NCBI GenBank assembly: GCA_015501595.1
Contig: JADNRX010000191.1
Coordinates: 1-64,000, forward strand
Direction: 5' to 3'
DNA: 64,000 bases
Origin: Hymenopellis radicata
Lineage: Eukaryota; Basidiomycota; Agaricomycetes; Agaricales; Physalacriaceae
Made by a program: the position numbers and the translations under genes. Every line of letters begins with the position of its first letter. The first letter of the stretch is position 1. The notes beneath the pieces were generated by a model. It was given only the letters and a program-made list of their open reading frames with translations. It was not told where the DNA came from and made no database searches. Of this stretch, positions 34,501-46,599 are shown one piece after another.

Positions 34501-36370
34501 ATTCGACACCCGACTCGTCCATTCATTCCCTTCAGATCGATTCCTTGTTCCACACTCACCCTACCCTCCTCTGTGTCCTGTTCTTCCTTCACCATACAGT
34601 CAACACGCAGCGACTGGTGCTATCGCACTTCCTCTTCATAGTTGTCTACTGTCTGACTCTCCGTGCAAGTGGGATAGCTCAACGGCTCTCATTCAGCGTA
34701 TCATCGAGATTGGTCTGTTTTTTCAAATGTTTACACCTGAGCATCCTCAATCTTTCAAGCAGTTCATCCATCGGGCATGCTCCCGTTCATCGCATGGTAT
34801 GTTTGATACTACCATCTCAGTCCGATGGCGTTAACTTCTGCTAGATGCTGCTTTTTGGTTCTCAGCTACCAATGCTGTCGCGTATCATAAGTACTCTTGT
34901 ACTGCCTTGTTAAGACACCATCGACCGTGGTCGTGTATCTCAACGGTCTTGACCTGAATGGCGGTGTCTCTTGATTTAGCTCACTATCTTTTTTTTGTGT
35001 TCTTCAAGTCCAAGTTTCTGTGGTATTGTTTCCTTTCCTCTGCATACAACACCCCCCCCCCCCCCCGAGGCATCCTCTCACTTGCAGCATAGCTTGAATG
35101 GGTTCAGACATTCAACTTGAGCAAAAATTCACAGAGATGTTGAACTTCGTAAGTCGGTCTCCATCACTGCAGGTGAGCTATACGCAGCCACAACGGACTT
35201 GAACCAGGTTGAAGATGTAATTCTGAGAGGATCAGACTGTGTGGACAAGGCCGTGATGACGGCGACGTGTATTGAACATGTCAACAGGTTTGTTTCGAGC
35301 GTACTTGGCATTCAGCCATCTACCGTGCCACAATGGCATCCTACTCAAAGTATAACTGAAGGAAAAAGAACAACTAGCGGCGACATTGGACACTTCGGCG
35401 GACAACGGCTACACCGTCCGACCGTGGACGTGGACATTAACTTGGGCTTCTAGCTGAGATTGTCCCGGACGGTGAGTACTTAGCACATTGCTCTTCCTCA
35501 GCAATGGTAAGTGATTACCAGAAAAGACTTCTAAAATTCCTTTAGCAACTAGGCCGAAACCGAAAAAGAATGAAAAAAATGAATGGCTCACTCATTATCC
35601 AAACGGCGCATGACAGCTACACCATCCGACCGTGCAACCTGCACATCAAAATGGGCTTATGATAAGGAGGTGAGAGGAGGGCACAGGGCTACTAAGAACG
35701 AGGAAGACGTCAGAGCGTGAAGCCCGATCGAGGGCCGAGATTGAGGAAAGCGCGTATGTTGAAGAATGAAGACGTGGGCCACCGAGAACGATCCATGATG
35801 GAGGCCACCAAAGACGGACTACATCAAGCAGGTATGGAAGTCATCAGGGGAAAAAGAGTTCAAAGCGATCCGGCACGCTCGGTGTGATAGCTGCTGCACC
35901 ATCAGACCTACATAGAGTGGGAGACAAACAGGCACCAAGTCTCGTATCAGGCAGTCAAGACGACGCTGAAATGCTCACGTACATCCTTTGGACAGTAGCA
36001 CGTCCGAAGGGTGGATTCTGAGAGACGAATAAATAGTGGTGCCACAACGATATGGAGAGAGAAGAGTTGGCGGGAGATGGGTACTACTTGGCTGGTCCAA
36101 GTCCTGCGTTGGCTCCTGAAGTAACGCCACAATGAAGTGAACGCTGCCCAATCTCACATACAAGATACCGCCCGGAGCCTTGGAGCCTGAGACGACTCGG
36201 TCCAGTCGATATGTTTTCGCGAACTCGCGTTTAACCTGGCTACCAGAGGAAGCATATGAGAATGTCCTGCCAAACTCTCGTGAACGCGAGGAGAGAAAGT
36301 CGCGACATGATGTAAGCGGTGGCCTCCTTCCTCAAACACTCATGTCAGTCATGTCGACACACACTAGGAC
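31521..36370 (+). repeat. Duplicated unit B plus A, copy 2 (about 4.8 kb)
   Basis: The left 2.1-2.6 kb match 27082-29400 and the right 2.7 kb match 19275-22430, so here units B and A are contiguous and may represent the least disrupted copy of one element. Non-coding. A run of about 16 cytosines at 35052-35067 is absent from copy 1. Element termini are not clear: I find no inverted repeats or target duplication at the outer edges. Confidence 0.75.
34232..34301 (+). other. tRNA-Asp-like pseudogene inside repeat
   Basis: TCTCCGG and CCGGAGA form a 7-bp acceptor stem around an A-box-like TAGCCTATTGG, an anticodon-like CGCCTGCCA and a T arm CTGGGCTCGACTCTCAG. The anticodon stem does not pair and the D stem is poor, so it is not a working tRNA. 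The similarity to the two tRNA-Asp genes suggests derivation from one, as in a tRNA-derived SINE head. The other copy of the unit (near 19795-19835) lacks the anticodon arm. Confidence 0.6.
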
Positions 36371-36377
36371 TAAGAGA

Positions 36378-37398
36378 TTATGGAGACTCGATAACCTCTC
36401 CTTGAACACCATGGGGTAAAGACATGAGTTGAAGACAGGTGGTTATGCGTTCAATCTCCGCCTCCGCATCACGCGCGCGCACTTCGGCTTCGCGCGCGCG
36501 CGCTTCGGCAGCTAAGCGTAACTTAGCCTCAGTCTCGGCGCGTGCCTCCGCTTGGAAGCGTAAGTGAGCCTCGGCCTCGGCCTGAGAGCGCAACTTAGCC
36601 TCGGTCTCGGCGCGTTCCACTGCTTCCCTTACTCTACGGGCTTCTTCTTCCGCACACAAAGCAGCCTGTAAGTTTGTTTTGAATATGCAGGAAAAAACAG
36701 TTAGAATGAAAACTTACTGCTTGTTGATCGGAGATCCTCTTGGACGTCGCAGCCTGCTCATCACGATAGGCGCTGAGAAGAAGATCGAGGTTTTTCTCAG
36801 GAGATACGTGGTTGATGATTTTGAAGAAGGCCAACACCTCTGCCCACTTCGCAATGCCTTGCTTGGCCCCAGGCAAGGGGAGGATAGGGGCCGCGAACAG
36901 ATTGGAGGCTAAGACGAGGACGGTAAGAGCGAAATGGAAGCATGGTGATGCAAGTGCATCGTAGTTGGGTGTGAAGCGGCTCACGGTGACCAGAATGGTC
37001 GCGATATCGAGAAGACTAGGTGTTTTGTCGGGCGTGAAGGTGAGCGTCATGGCAGGGACGGCAGTGAGAGGTTTCCGGGAGAAGAAGTCGAGACCGTCAG
37101 GATGGCGCGCGTAGATCAAGCGGTCGTTGGCGCAGAGGCCATGAGACGGCGAGCAGTTCAGCTCGACGCTGGAACCGCTAGCCCGGTCGGCTTTGAACGT
37201 GGCCCTAGGACCGCCAAGCGGGCTTCCGTCGACGGTAAATGTAAGCCACTCATTCTCGGAATTTTTGTAGAGGAAAATGTCATGCACCGGAAGCGTCGCG
37301 GACTGCGGCATACGCTCTACGAGCTCTGCCCAGGCAGCGATATTCGTGAAGGATCGATCGTCGCTGGTATATAATGCGGGGTAGTTGGCAGTGACCAT
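36378..37398 (-). CDS. Coiled-coil hypothetical protein, 2 exons
   Basis: Exons 36718-37398 and 36378-36665 join in phase 0 across a 52-base intron, giving 322 residues from MVTANYP; an in-frame ATG 93 bases upstream (37491) would add a 31-residue basic lead. Residues 1-227 form a globular domain with YPALYTSDDRSF, DIFLYKNSENEWLTFT, CSPSHGLCANDRLIYA, TPDKTPSLLDIA and PLPGAKQGIAKWAEVLAFF. The C-terminal 95 residues are an Ala/Glu/Arg heptad-like coiled coil (repeats of AEARAREAEVRARDAE). I know this architecture as a conserved agaricomycete family without assigned function. The coding DNA of the coiled coil is a near-tandem repeat of CTTCGGC/CGCGCGC blocks. No frame damage. Confidence 0.75.
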
Positions 37399-37711
37399 AG
37401 GACGAGGTCGAGTCAGAGGGTAAAGTAAAGCGCGTAGTCGGAAAGAGAGCGCAAAATTCGAGGAGAGACCGAAACGCTTGGGGGCCCCCATGGCTGACGG
37501 GAAGTAAAGTATTGGGGAGGTTAGACCGCATATACGATCCTAGAGACAGGTGTCTCATTCGCTGCGTTCTACTGGGGTGGTAGTGGATTCTAACGGCCCA
37601 TAGACTGTTCCTTTCAACTTTCTACGATGGTCATGGTTATATGATGCTTAATAAACGTAGATGGAGTAGTATTTAGACCTGACGCCACACTCTCATTCGT
37701 GTGGCGCAGTC

Positions 37712-37800
37712 CTGACATTGTTCTACTCCAGTGATGTTTTCGTTGCCTTCCATATATACCGCTCTGTCAAATTAGAGCTGAGAAGAAACATGACCCTAGT
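37712..37800 (+). pseudogene. Fragment of MFS transporter 3' end
   Basis: ACATTGTTCTACTCC then GTGATGTTTTCGTTGCCTTC matches the minus-strand end of the MFS gene at about 44690-44770, translating LFYSSDVFVAFHIYRSV versus LFYSGDVSVAFQIYHRG. Only about 28 residues are preserved. A small duplicated relic about 7 kb from its parent. Confidence 0.65.
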
Positions 37801-37996
37801 CCATCCCCGATCCACCAACACCACCCACCTCGATGTAATAAGGAGACAGACGCCACATGCAGACAACGTCCACCGAAAGGCAAAAAAAAATAATGACAAC
37901 AAAACAAACGCTAATAAAAATACACGCGGATGTATAAAGGACTCATAATGGAACTGGATGAAGGAACATATGTATAATCGAAGGGTCGAAAGAGTG

Positions 37997-39226
37997 TTAG
38001 TAACCCAAGCTAACACTGCGTGCTCTGGTGTACGAGCTACCCGATCTCGGATATGGCGGAGGCGAAGGCCGCGGAGAGGGCAGAGTACCTCCTGGTGTGC
38101 GTAGTAGCTGTGGGATCTCTAATGAGTGTAGCGGTTGATTCGGGGCGAGCGTAGGATGATTTTGGTTGAGGTTTACGTGGTTCGCGTTCTGAATAGCTGC
38201 CTCCCAGGCCGTCCGTAAAGGGCCTGTGTCTTTCCTAACGTTGGTTTCTATAATCATGTTCTCCATCTCCTGGGCCAGTCCCTCCATCACTGCCTCATCC
38301 ACCTCGGTAATAGGCTGGAGACGTTTATGCTCCAAAGACGGCTGTATGGAATGCAGTTCGGTTTGTAGCAATATCGTCGCTTCACGGTTCGCGATTTGGG
38401 ATAAAGTGGAGACCTTGTCTGGTGGCGGAGGAGGCGGGAGAAAGAGAGTGGGCGCGACGCGACTTATCGCCATGGAAAGGAAAAGGAAGAGTTGATGCAG
38501 GAAGAGGACGTGCTGGTATGCGACGCGCCGTGGAAACAGAGAGTTGAGCAAGGCCGTGCTCGTATCCGGCGACGAAGCCCACATGGACGTGTCAAAGGAA
38601 GAGGGAGTGGGAGCCAGCAGCACGGCGACTTCCATTGATAGGAATCCGACGAAAAGCAGATACCGCCAGAACGCCACTGGAGAAGGTCTGCCAATGGACG
38701 ACAGGACGAAGAGCGTAATCAATGTAACGATATGATATCCCACTGAACGCAATAATCCATGGTGAAGGTACTCTCGCGGAGTGGATAGACGAGACCAGTG
38801 GAGAACGTCGGGTCCAAAGCGGTCGTATGCAAACCGGACAACGGGATCCTTGAGCGCTTCAAAGGCATCCCGGGCAAACATAAAAGCCTGCTCGCCATTA
38901 GCGCCCACTTTATCTGGATGGTATCGCTTGGCGAACGCTCTAAACGCCAGACGCAGCCCGCTTTCATCTACAGCCCGCTCGACACCCAACAGCTCATAAA
39001 AGTTTGCTTCGACGCCGCGTGCGCCTTGGACGAGGTTGTAGCCGAGGTATGCCAGGACCACAAAGGCGAATGTAAAGCGGTAGTGCTGGACATAGGTGGG
39101 TGTACGTGGTTGAGGCGGATTGGGTATGAGCATGGGCTGCGAGTGCAGGAAAGTGAGGAGATGGCGGGTGATCAGGTCAGGCAGGTAGGCCCAGCCGACC
39201 AAGGAGAAAAGGGTATTGATTGCCAT
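37997..39226 (-). CDS. Membrane-anchored J-domain protein
   Basis: Single exon, 409 residues. A hydrophobic segment at about residues 51-67 precedes a J domain (about 75-140: NFYELLGVERAVDESGLR, then RYHPDKVG with the HPD tripeptide at 103-105, and FALKDPVVRFAYDRFG). Two or three more hydrophobic segments follow (about 160-205 and 235-260), then a Pro-rich loop and a polar Ser/Pro-rich tail. J domains stimulate Hsp70 ATPase; the membrane segments and order TM-J-TM resemble fungal ER-membrane J proteins, so an ER or other endomembrane co-chaperone role is likely. No introns, no frame damage, and the first in-frame ATG is used. Confidence 0.85.
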   Translation of the reverse strand: MAINTLFSLVGWAYLPDLITRHLLTFLHSQPMLIPNPPQPRTPTYVQHYRFTFAFVVLAYLGYNLVQGARGVEANFYELLGVERAVDESGLRLAFRAFAKRYHPDKVGANGEQAFMFARDAFEALKDPVVRFAYDRFGPDVLHWSRLSTPREYLHHGLLRSVGYHIVTLITLFVLSSIGRPSPVAFWRYLLFVGFLSMEVAVLLAPTPSSFDTSMWASSPDTSTALLNSLFPRRVAYQHVLFLHQLFLFLSMAISRVAPTLFLPPPPPPDKVSTLSQIANREATILLQTELHSIQPSLEHKRLQPITEVDEAVMEGLAQEMENMIIETNVRKDTGPLRTAWEAAIQNANHVNLNQNHPTLAPNQPLHSLEIPQLLRTPGGTLPSPRPSPPPYPRSGSSYTRARSVSLGY

Positions 39227-39840
39227 CGTCTCCGTCGTTGACTATGACGGCGTAGTCATCGACCGCGACGGTGGCTGTAAGAGGTCAACTGGATGAGGTC
39301 ACGTTTCTTTGTATTTTCTTTTGACTCTTGCCATCATGCTATCCTTCAAATCTCTTGCTTTAGATGTATACTCTGGCGCTATGTAGGCTTATCTTGACTT
39401 TACCAATGCTCTCCACGTCCAACTCGGCGAACTGTCCATCTGACTTCGGAAGCCACCGATAGAGCCTCATAAACTCGACTTTAAGCTTCATCAGCGGCTC
39501 GCCTCGTTTTCATACTGTAACCATCATGTCTCAACAGCAGCGAACCGTTCGCGACGTTCCCTGTCCCAGCCCAGTCCACACCCTCTTGACAATCAACACC
39601 GCGGACATCCCGCACAATGCATTCATCACCCACTTGGATCGCTCGCCTGTCCGGAATAAAGTGTACGTCGCTTGCCTGTCTCACTGAAGTAACCTCACCG
39701 CACTCCATTATTCCTCGGTGCAAACACTATGTCTCATACTCTGTATGAACACATTCTATCGCTGCGAACGCTCCACAGGGCATCGAGGGCACCGCGAGTG
39801 CAGGTGCGAGGTCCTCGGCCTACAGCAGCACTATGTATAC
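39227..39840. other. Intergenic; possible first exon at 39526-39660
   Basis: A plus-strand ATG at 39526 opens 45 codons (MSQQQRTVRDVPCPSPVHTL...) ending at a GTGTAC that could be a donor, but I could not find a convincing second exon. Otherwise nothing is seen. Confidence 0.3.
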
Positions 39841-41163
39841 TCAGGATGCCTGGCCTCTCAGACCCTCCTCCTCGACCAAACTAAGAACACCTCGACTTGC
39901 AAGTCGAGGCAAGGCAAGTCTTAGTTTCTCTGCGAGGACCGGATATGCCGCCTCAGTGATCAATTCCGCCGTGTGCCGATCATTCCTCTCGAAGTGAATG
40001 CTCCGAACGCTGCTAAACGTCGTACGCGCTAGACTGACGTCAAGCGAATCCCACGCTGCCTCGAGAGTAGTGATATCTGGGAAATCTGTAAACGCCAACG
40101 TAAGCTCCGTGAAATATACCGTCGCGTCGGAGTCGGAGAGTGCGCGAAACGTGGAAGACCACCACTCGATAAATTTGCGTGTCTGGTTGAGGTCTTTGGG
40201 CTTGATGCTCAAGTGCACGTGCCGAAATTGCAGACCACCAAGCGGAGTGGCCTGTATGCGTCTTCTTCAGGTAGGTCTTCATCATCGGTGAAGTCTTTCG
40301 CAATGGTTAGATCCAAGTGTCTAATTAGGGAGTGATTGCTACGTACCACTTCTCAGTTCCAATTTAAACAACTCAAGAGGAGGAAATCCTCGAAGCAGTA
40401 ATTTCAGCCAATCATTCCCCCTCAGCCAATCATTCAAATCGTGCGCAGTGTCTGCAATGATTTCGCACTGCTTCAGGTTTGGAAGATCAACTCTGCGTTT
40501 TAGGCAATCATAGAATTCATGCCGAAAATTGCCTAATCTGGAGCGAATGCATTCAAGCGAGGCAAGGTGCGTTCGCCGGAATGTCGTGCTCGGATCTGAA
40601 GTTGTCCGAGGACCTTTGAAACCAGACAAGCAAACTCGCTTGATGTTCGTTCCTTCCAAAACCTCAAAAACATGCCACAAATTCTCGACAAAAGTGATGC
40701 CACCGACATCAAGCTCGACAAGCGGCGCGCTCCCCAAGAGATTTGGGATCAAATCGAGGTAACCCAGGTTCGCGTCGTTCTCCGGCCATGACAGCTCGGG
40801 AAATACGACTTTGGCGAGATTCGGAAGAAGAGAAAGCACAGATGTGAGGCACGATGTGTACACGGGAATTGGGATATCATCTTGAAAAACCTGAGAGCGG
40901 CGCCCGCGGACGAATTGATAAATCTTCACCTCGCGGATGAGCGTTTGGAGATGGGGAACGGATACGAGATCGTCAAGCAATTCGGCCATCTTCGTGTAGG
41001 TGTCAAGATCCACCTGGGCATTGCTGAATAGGGCACATTGACTGAAACCCGACCAGCTCCGCGATACTAGTGCGCAGTTCCGCAGGGCATATGCGTCACC
41101 GGAAAGATGCTGGATAATCAGGCCCAGGAGTTCGAGTGGCAGAGAAGCGTTTGGCGAAGGCAT
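39841..41163 (-). CDS. F-box protein with LRR-like region, two frame breaks
   Basis: Exon 40347-41163 starts MPSPNASLPLELLGLIIQHL, a typical F-box lead (L-P-x-E-[LI]-L-x(2)-I), with NCALVSRSWS completing the motif by residue 45. Leucine-rich segments follow (LPNLAKVVFPEL, LLGSAPLVELDVGG). F-box proteins bind Skp1 and bring substrates to SCF ubiquitin ligases; agaricomycetes have very large families. Exon 2 (39841-40320) reads LDLTIAKDFTDDEDLPEEDA and then LGGLQFRHVHLSIKPKDL, but reaching these frames needs one extra base at the donor (near 40346) and one near 40262. With both added the total length is divisible by three (432 residues). A 20-bp perfect palindrome lies at 39890-39909 inside the last codons. 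Confidence 0.65.
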
Positions 41164-41590
41164 CTTGGCGGGATACTGGGAAGTAATTCGTCGGCGTTGA
41201 GCGTGGTGAGTATAAAGAGAGATAGTGATTTACCTCTAAGAAAAGCCTCACGACGACACGTCAGACACGAACGTTCGGCGCCTGAACAGGAATATTGGCT
41301 CAGTTATCTTTTGGCGCTGAAAGTTTGAGCTGACAGTGAAAGTAAGTGACGAAGTGATTGGCTGTGTTTGGCGCAGCGTCAGACGAAAATCATTGAGCAT
41401 GTTCTAAAACTTGAATTGAAAGCGCTTCAGAGGCAAAGTTCGTCGACTTGCTGAACTTGATGATATGTGGCATCTTCATTCGTCACTGCTGCCAGTGTAT
41501 AATAAGATACGCTTCTTGTAAGAACATGTTCGCTGCAAAAAAAGTAGTAATATTCTATGGGCTGTTAGAATCCACCACCAACCCCTCATC

Positions 41591-44268
41591 CTAGACCTCT
41601 TTCTCCCCAACTTTGACATGCTTCTCGTCCCCGATGCTCGCACGGCTGCCGCCAGACACCTCCTCTCTTTCGCCAAATGCACGGCTTTCGTCATGATAGT
41701 TCAAGCCAACGCCCACGCCCGGCGGTGGGGTTATAATGCAGATAAGCCAGAACGCAGCCAACGAGACGGCAAGACCTGTAAGGCCTCAATTTTGATAGGT
41801 GCGTACGCATATGTGAAAATACGAACCGACAAAGAACGCGATATTGAATATTCTGATCCAAGAGTTGTACGCCGTGGCGTCGCGGACCGACATGATGAAC
41901 CCAGGCATGGTGGGGAAGACACCGATTATCCAAGCAACGAGTGCACGCCAGTGGAATCCGTGCCAGTACCTAGCAGACTTGTTGGTCATCATCAAGCCAA
42001 CGAGTTGCGACTGACCAGTAGAGCGACGTCGAATCCCCGACGTAACAATCCTCAAGTTTGATGACGCATCGACGAACCACGAGGTAATCCGCTAGCATAA
42101 CGCCAGTGAATGGAGCAACTAGATCGTTATGAGTACGAGTTCAGTTCATACCCAGGACTAAAGACGCGGCGTACGGAATATTCCGAAGCCCGAAAGAACC
42201 GTCAAGAACGTTGAGGCGTTGGAAAGGTACTGCCAAGGATTTGAGAGGATTCCGAGAGCAGCAAGCACGTAGGCTCCTCGTCGAATATTGAGATACTTCC
42301 TGTATTCAAATCAGCAGTGTCAACGACAATAGTCAAGGTTCGTACGGGCTCAGTCCACTATATAGTATGAACATCAGGAATGGGAAGGACGTGTAGTAGG
42401 TTGGAGAAGAGACTAACGCGAGATCCATGCCTGCGCTGACAGAGTTCAGAACTATGCTGATTCCCAGCTGAGCACAGACGCATCCGAGCCCTGCAAAAAA
42501 ACACTCCCGCACGTGCTAGTAAGTAGTCGCGAGATATGATGAGTGCATGAAAAGCGTGTACAGCCTTAGCCTAATTACCTCTGGGAGATTCGCCACTAAA
42601 GGACGTCTAAGACCATGTGAAACAGCACAAGTACGTCGCACTCACTAAAAGTCTTGAATTCTAGCGAGTAAGGAGAAGGGCTGCCAGATAACCTCGCCAA
42701 GAATCTGATCGCCACATGAAGTGACAACAATGCCAACGATGGCTGTAACGATTATCGTCACCGGTCTAGAGGATGTGCGTTATCAAGCCGTTCCACGCGG
42801 CGGCAAAGAATGAAAAACGTACGCAGCTACCATTTGCGATAACGTCGGCGCGTCTTCCACAAATACAATCAGCGACCAGGACCATAACACACGACGTTTT
42901 TTCCGACAACTTACACGGACGATTTGCGTATCTCGTCCAGTCGCTCTGGCCGAGTGTTCCTCCTCCCCTAGATAGCGGAAAGTTGCCCATTAGCGATCTC
43001 ACCGGCCAAGCAAAAGCCGCTTTGAAACAGACCAGGCTCCCAAGACCGATGTGATGGCAAACATCATAGACCACCCAGTACTCCCATGAGCAGGGTTTCC
43101 TGGCTCTTTGAACAACGTTCCGGATCCATGGGCATTGGATACTCCCCAGGCAAGCAGACCAATAAGGCTATGGGGGATGAGAATCGATACGACCCCGAAA
43201 CAGTGGCAGGCGAAAAACGTACGTTCCTCCGAATAGGATCGAAGAGACAATGAAGGGTCTCTGGAGGCGCTCCGGAGGTACCCGCATGATCGTGATGAAG
43301 AAGATGTAGTAGATGCTGTGTTTCCTTTAGATGAAGGCCGTCACAGCTTGAGGGTTTACCGATGCGTACATCATGCCAATCAAGTCCTTCGTGTACAAAA
43401 CGCCGCCAGCTAAAGTCTGGTCCCTGTTGTACGTCGTCGTGAGTAGCGCAATCAAAACCTTCGACGAAACACTTCACATATGAGCTAAGCCTGGATAGAC
43501 GGTAAGTCTGTGAGTTCGCGCTGTAAAAACGTAGCATGCCTGTTATAATGGCCCCGAGAGTTACAGTCATAGCTTCAAAGACTGTAAGAGCAGGTTGAGA
43601 ACGCTGAAATCCGCGTACCCTGACCGCCCCAGTACGCTTGGAGACCATCCCAGCTAGAGAGAACGTGAGGGGCCGAAAACACTGAGCCGTATCACCATTA
43701 CTAACAAGACTGTACTAGAAATACCGAGTTAACCACCGCGAGAATAGACGAGTTCATAGAGCTCACGTGAATGTACATATAACAACGGGGAAATACGCTC
43801 CTCTCATTCCCCAGGTGAACCTAGAAGACACCGTGAACCCAATGTGATGCCTGAAGCCGATCGGTGAACGCGAAACAATCAAAGCCAGAAGGTCCGACCA
43901 CACACCTCTCGCCCATCCAGCCGCAAGCAACAGAGAGCAGACCAGTACAGAATCCTCCTATGACGAGGGCCCCGATAGCTTGTTGAGGCGTAAGTCCGTA
44001 CGCGAGCAACGTCGATCCCGTGGTGTACGCGCTGATACACATGCCGGAGATGCACCAGTAGATGAAGTAGGACCATATCGCATATGTTCGACGCTCGACA
44101 GGCATGGGGATGAGGTCCCTGTTTGTCCAGTGCTTCCAGGATCCTTGCGTCAAAGGCGATTCCAAGTTATTCGAAAGAGGGCCTTACATCGTTCTTGTAT
44201 GTCGCGTCGGCATCGATAGGGACTTCGATGCGGCGCAAGAAGCGCTGGGTCAGTGTCTCGCCGTGCAT
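41591..44268 (-). CDS. NCS1-family nucleobase/allantoin-type permease
   Basis: A minus-strand, intron-rich gene of about 10 exons. Recognisable blocks in order: FLRRIEVPIDADATYKND, TNRDLIPMPVERRTY then YFIYWCISGMCISAYTTGST, GWMGE, HHIGFTVSSRFTWGMRG, GLQAYWGGQ, SDWTRYANRP, VTSCGDQILGEVIWQP, AGMDL, NIRRGAYVLAALGI with NASTFLTVLSGFG, VMLADYLVVRR, ARYWHGFHWRALVAW with PTMPGFIMSV, and a hydrophilic tail ending GEKEV. This is the nucleobase:cation symporter-1 layout of 12 membrane helices; the N-terminal N-x-D-L-x-P-x-P and S-D-[WF]-[ST]-R-Y are family signatures. The substrate cannot be read from sequence. One base appears to be missing at the second exon start (about 44144), and the exons at 43350-43600 are poorly resolved. 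The start is chosen at MHGETLTQ; an earlier one is possible. Its neighbour is another transporter on the same strand. Confidence 0.7.
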
Positions 44269-44667
44269 GAGGTGTTGTCGTTCCAGCCAGACAAGGCGAA
44301 GCAAAGAAAAAGGCAGTCGGTTTCCGGATCTTGTGAATGAGGTGCCCTTGGCCAGCTAGCGGATTTGGAATGGAGATAAGCCAAGGAGGAGGGTACACAT
44401 AAGGCGGCGTAGGTCCGACTTGGTCGCATGAATCTAGCCTGCCGTAAAGAGATAGGAAACTGCGAAGTCAAAAGAAGTACGACGTGACGTCACGGGTTGT
44501 TTGCCTCGACTCGTTTCCCCGGACTGACTAGTACTGACTGCTTATCTCCAAGTTTCCAGACTTCTCATAGCAAGGACAGTCTTATAGCACGCGCAGTTCC
44601 AGGTGCTATAAATCCCGCCCAACCGAATCAAGACGTGACTTCATTACTTGGAATATGAGGGATGTAT

Positions 44668-46599
44668 TCAGGTCACAGTGTTTCTTCTCCTTTCAACTAA
44701 CTTAAGAGCTCCTCTGTGGTAGATCTGAAAAGCAACGGAAACATCACCGGAGTAGAACAATGTCAGGACTGCGCCACATCCGAGTACGGCCATAAGCAAG
44801 ACGTAAGATGCCATAAATCCTCTGGCGAAATGGTCATATAATTGACCGCCAATGACGGGACCAACTGGAAGACAAGTATGAGGTTGTAAGAACGCGAGAT
44901 TAGGCATACCACTTACCGGTCGCGCCGAGTCCGAAAGAAAAATTGAAGACGCCGTGGACATGAGCGTCTAAGCTAGGTCGAGCAGTAGTCCTAAACGACT
45001 GAAGGAACACTCACACCCAATGCCTTCGATACTGCGACCCACAGCAGCGAGCTCAGCGCTCAAAGGTGAGACTACGCTTGACATAAAGAAGCCTAGGATA
45101 ACCGCGTCAGCAGATACTCGATTTATACTTACGGTACGAACGAACTTTGAAGAGCATACGATGCGATGAAGAGACCCAGAGTCTCCTCGACGATCATCGC
45201 TCCGCACCACGGAATTGTGAAGAGGATACCCAGAAGCATGATCCATGCTGTTCCGTGGCGGTCTGACAGCCATCCAAAAATTGGCGGTGCTTCACCGTCG
45301 TCAGCGAAATAGGGGTAGCATTATCCGAAGAAGATGGTACTCACCAAGGATAGTAGGAATCACAGCAGCCAGCATGATCAGCCCGATCTTCGACGATTTC
45401 AGACCCCATATTTTGTTGAGGTGTAAGGATATGATGGTGTCTTGCAAACCAGTGAGTAAACTTGAAAAAGTCATGATCAGGATTATGGCGGAGGGGAATA
45501 CGACAATAATACCCATAAGCCATTCCGATAAACCCGGCGACGAGTGCTCTTGGAGATCGACCTAGGGTTATGAGTACGCGGGCGAAGCTCGGAGCCTGCA
45601 CTTGGGTCTCTACAACCGGTTCGTGTCCCTCCGCATCTGCCTTTTCTTCATCTGGCGAGCTAGGTCCAAGTTTCCGTTCGATAATCAGAACGCGTCCGAT
45701 CAGGTCGATAAACGCGAAGATGGTCCCCAGTATGAAGGGGCCCCGGAATCCGAATCGCGAGTAGAGGGCTCCGCCGATGGGAGGACCCATAAGAGTTCTA
45801 TTGGTCCTGGTCAGCTTCTGTCAAGTGTCCATCCACCACGATGAACGAACCCAATCGTCAAACCTGAGATTGCCAGGCCAAGCTGACGTCCCACTTGGGC
45901 TTCAGGTGTGACATCCGAACTAGACGATTTCCTCATGTCAGACGTTTCCATCGGATTGATGAGGGAAGGCGTTCTTTACATCAATGCCAGACCGACGACC
46001 CACACCATCGTGGAGGCGATCCCCTGCAGCACGCGCGCACAACACATGAGCCAGTACTTGTGCGCCTCCATGAACATGATTTGGGCCCCGATGTGCAAGG
46101 CATTTCCGATTAACAGAGGAATTTGGCGGGACTGATACTTTTCTGCAAGCATTGACACTAAGACTGTGGCTGGGAGGAAATGTCAGTGTTAACGCTTTGT
46201 TTGAGAAGGTGAACGCCTATGTACACAGTGCCAGGCCAGCCGACTGGGTCGATTACCGTTAATAAATGTCGGCGTGGAGAGGAAGTACTAGCTTACTTAC
46301 ATAGGTGAACATGAGCCAGCCCGTCAACGTCGACACGTCTGAGTACCCAAGGCTTTCAAGTTCGAAGGGGATGACGGGAACTATAATGGAATAGACTACG
46401 AGATCGGTCAAGATGCCTAAAATACAATATTTTAATTGACATCACTACTGTATAGGAAACGGAACATACCCAGCCATACGACAAAGGTCACAAACCAATA
46501 CGACGACCTCCATTGTGTTCCCCATGACTCCCAGCGCATTCGGAATGTCTGGGGCCGGGGCGTATTCATAGAAAGCTCACGTTGAGAAGTCGAAGACAT
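44668..46599 (-). CDS. MFS transporter (DHA1/VMAT-like), intact
   Basis: Starts MSSTSQRELSMNTPRPQTF at 46599. Exons join in frame through about nine introns without repair. Helix blocks: WFVTFVVWLGILTDLVVYS, SALGYSDVSTL-type loop (ESLGYSDVSTLTGWL), LSTVLVSMLAEKYQSR, ARVLQGIASTMVWVVGLAL, VGRQLGLAISGLTIGTLMGP with P-P-I-G-G, FILGTIFAFIDLIGRV, an acidic central loop with SSPDEEKADAEG, LLTGLQDTIISLHL, GWLSDRHG (the repeat of motif A), LAAVGRSIEGIGYAHVHG and GPVIGGQLYDHFARG near the end. Twelve helices with the central loop fit DHA1-type drug:proton antiporters or vesicular-amine-like carriers. The substrate is unknown. A relic of its 3' end lies at 37712-37800. Confidence 0.85.

Noticed and set aside
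35052..35067. Poly-C run as a functional site
   Set aside because: Simple homopolymer absent from the paralogous copy; probably slippage or assembly noise.
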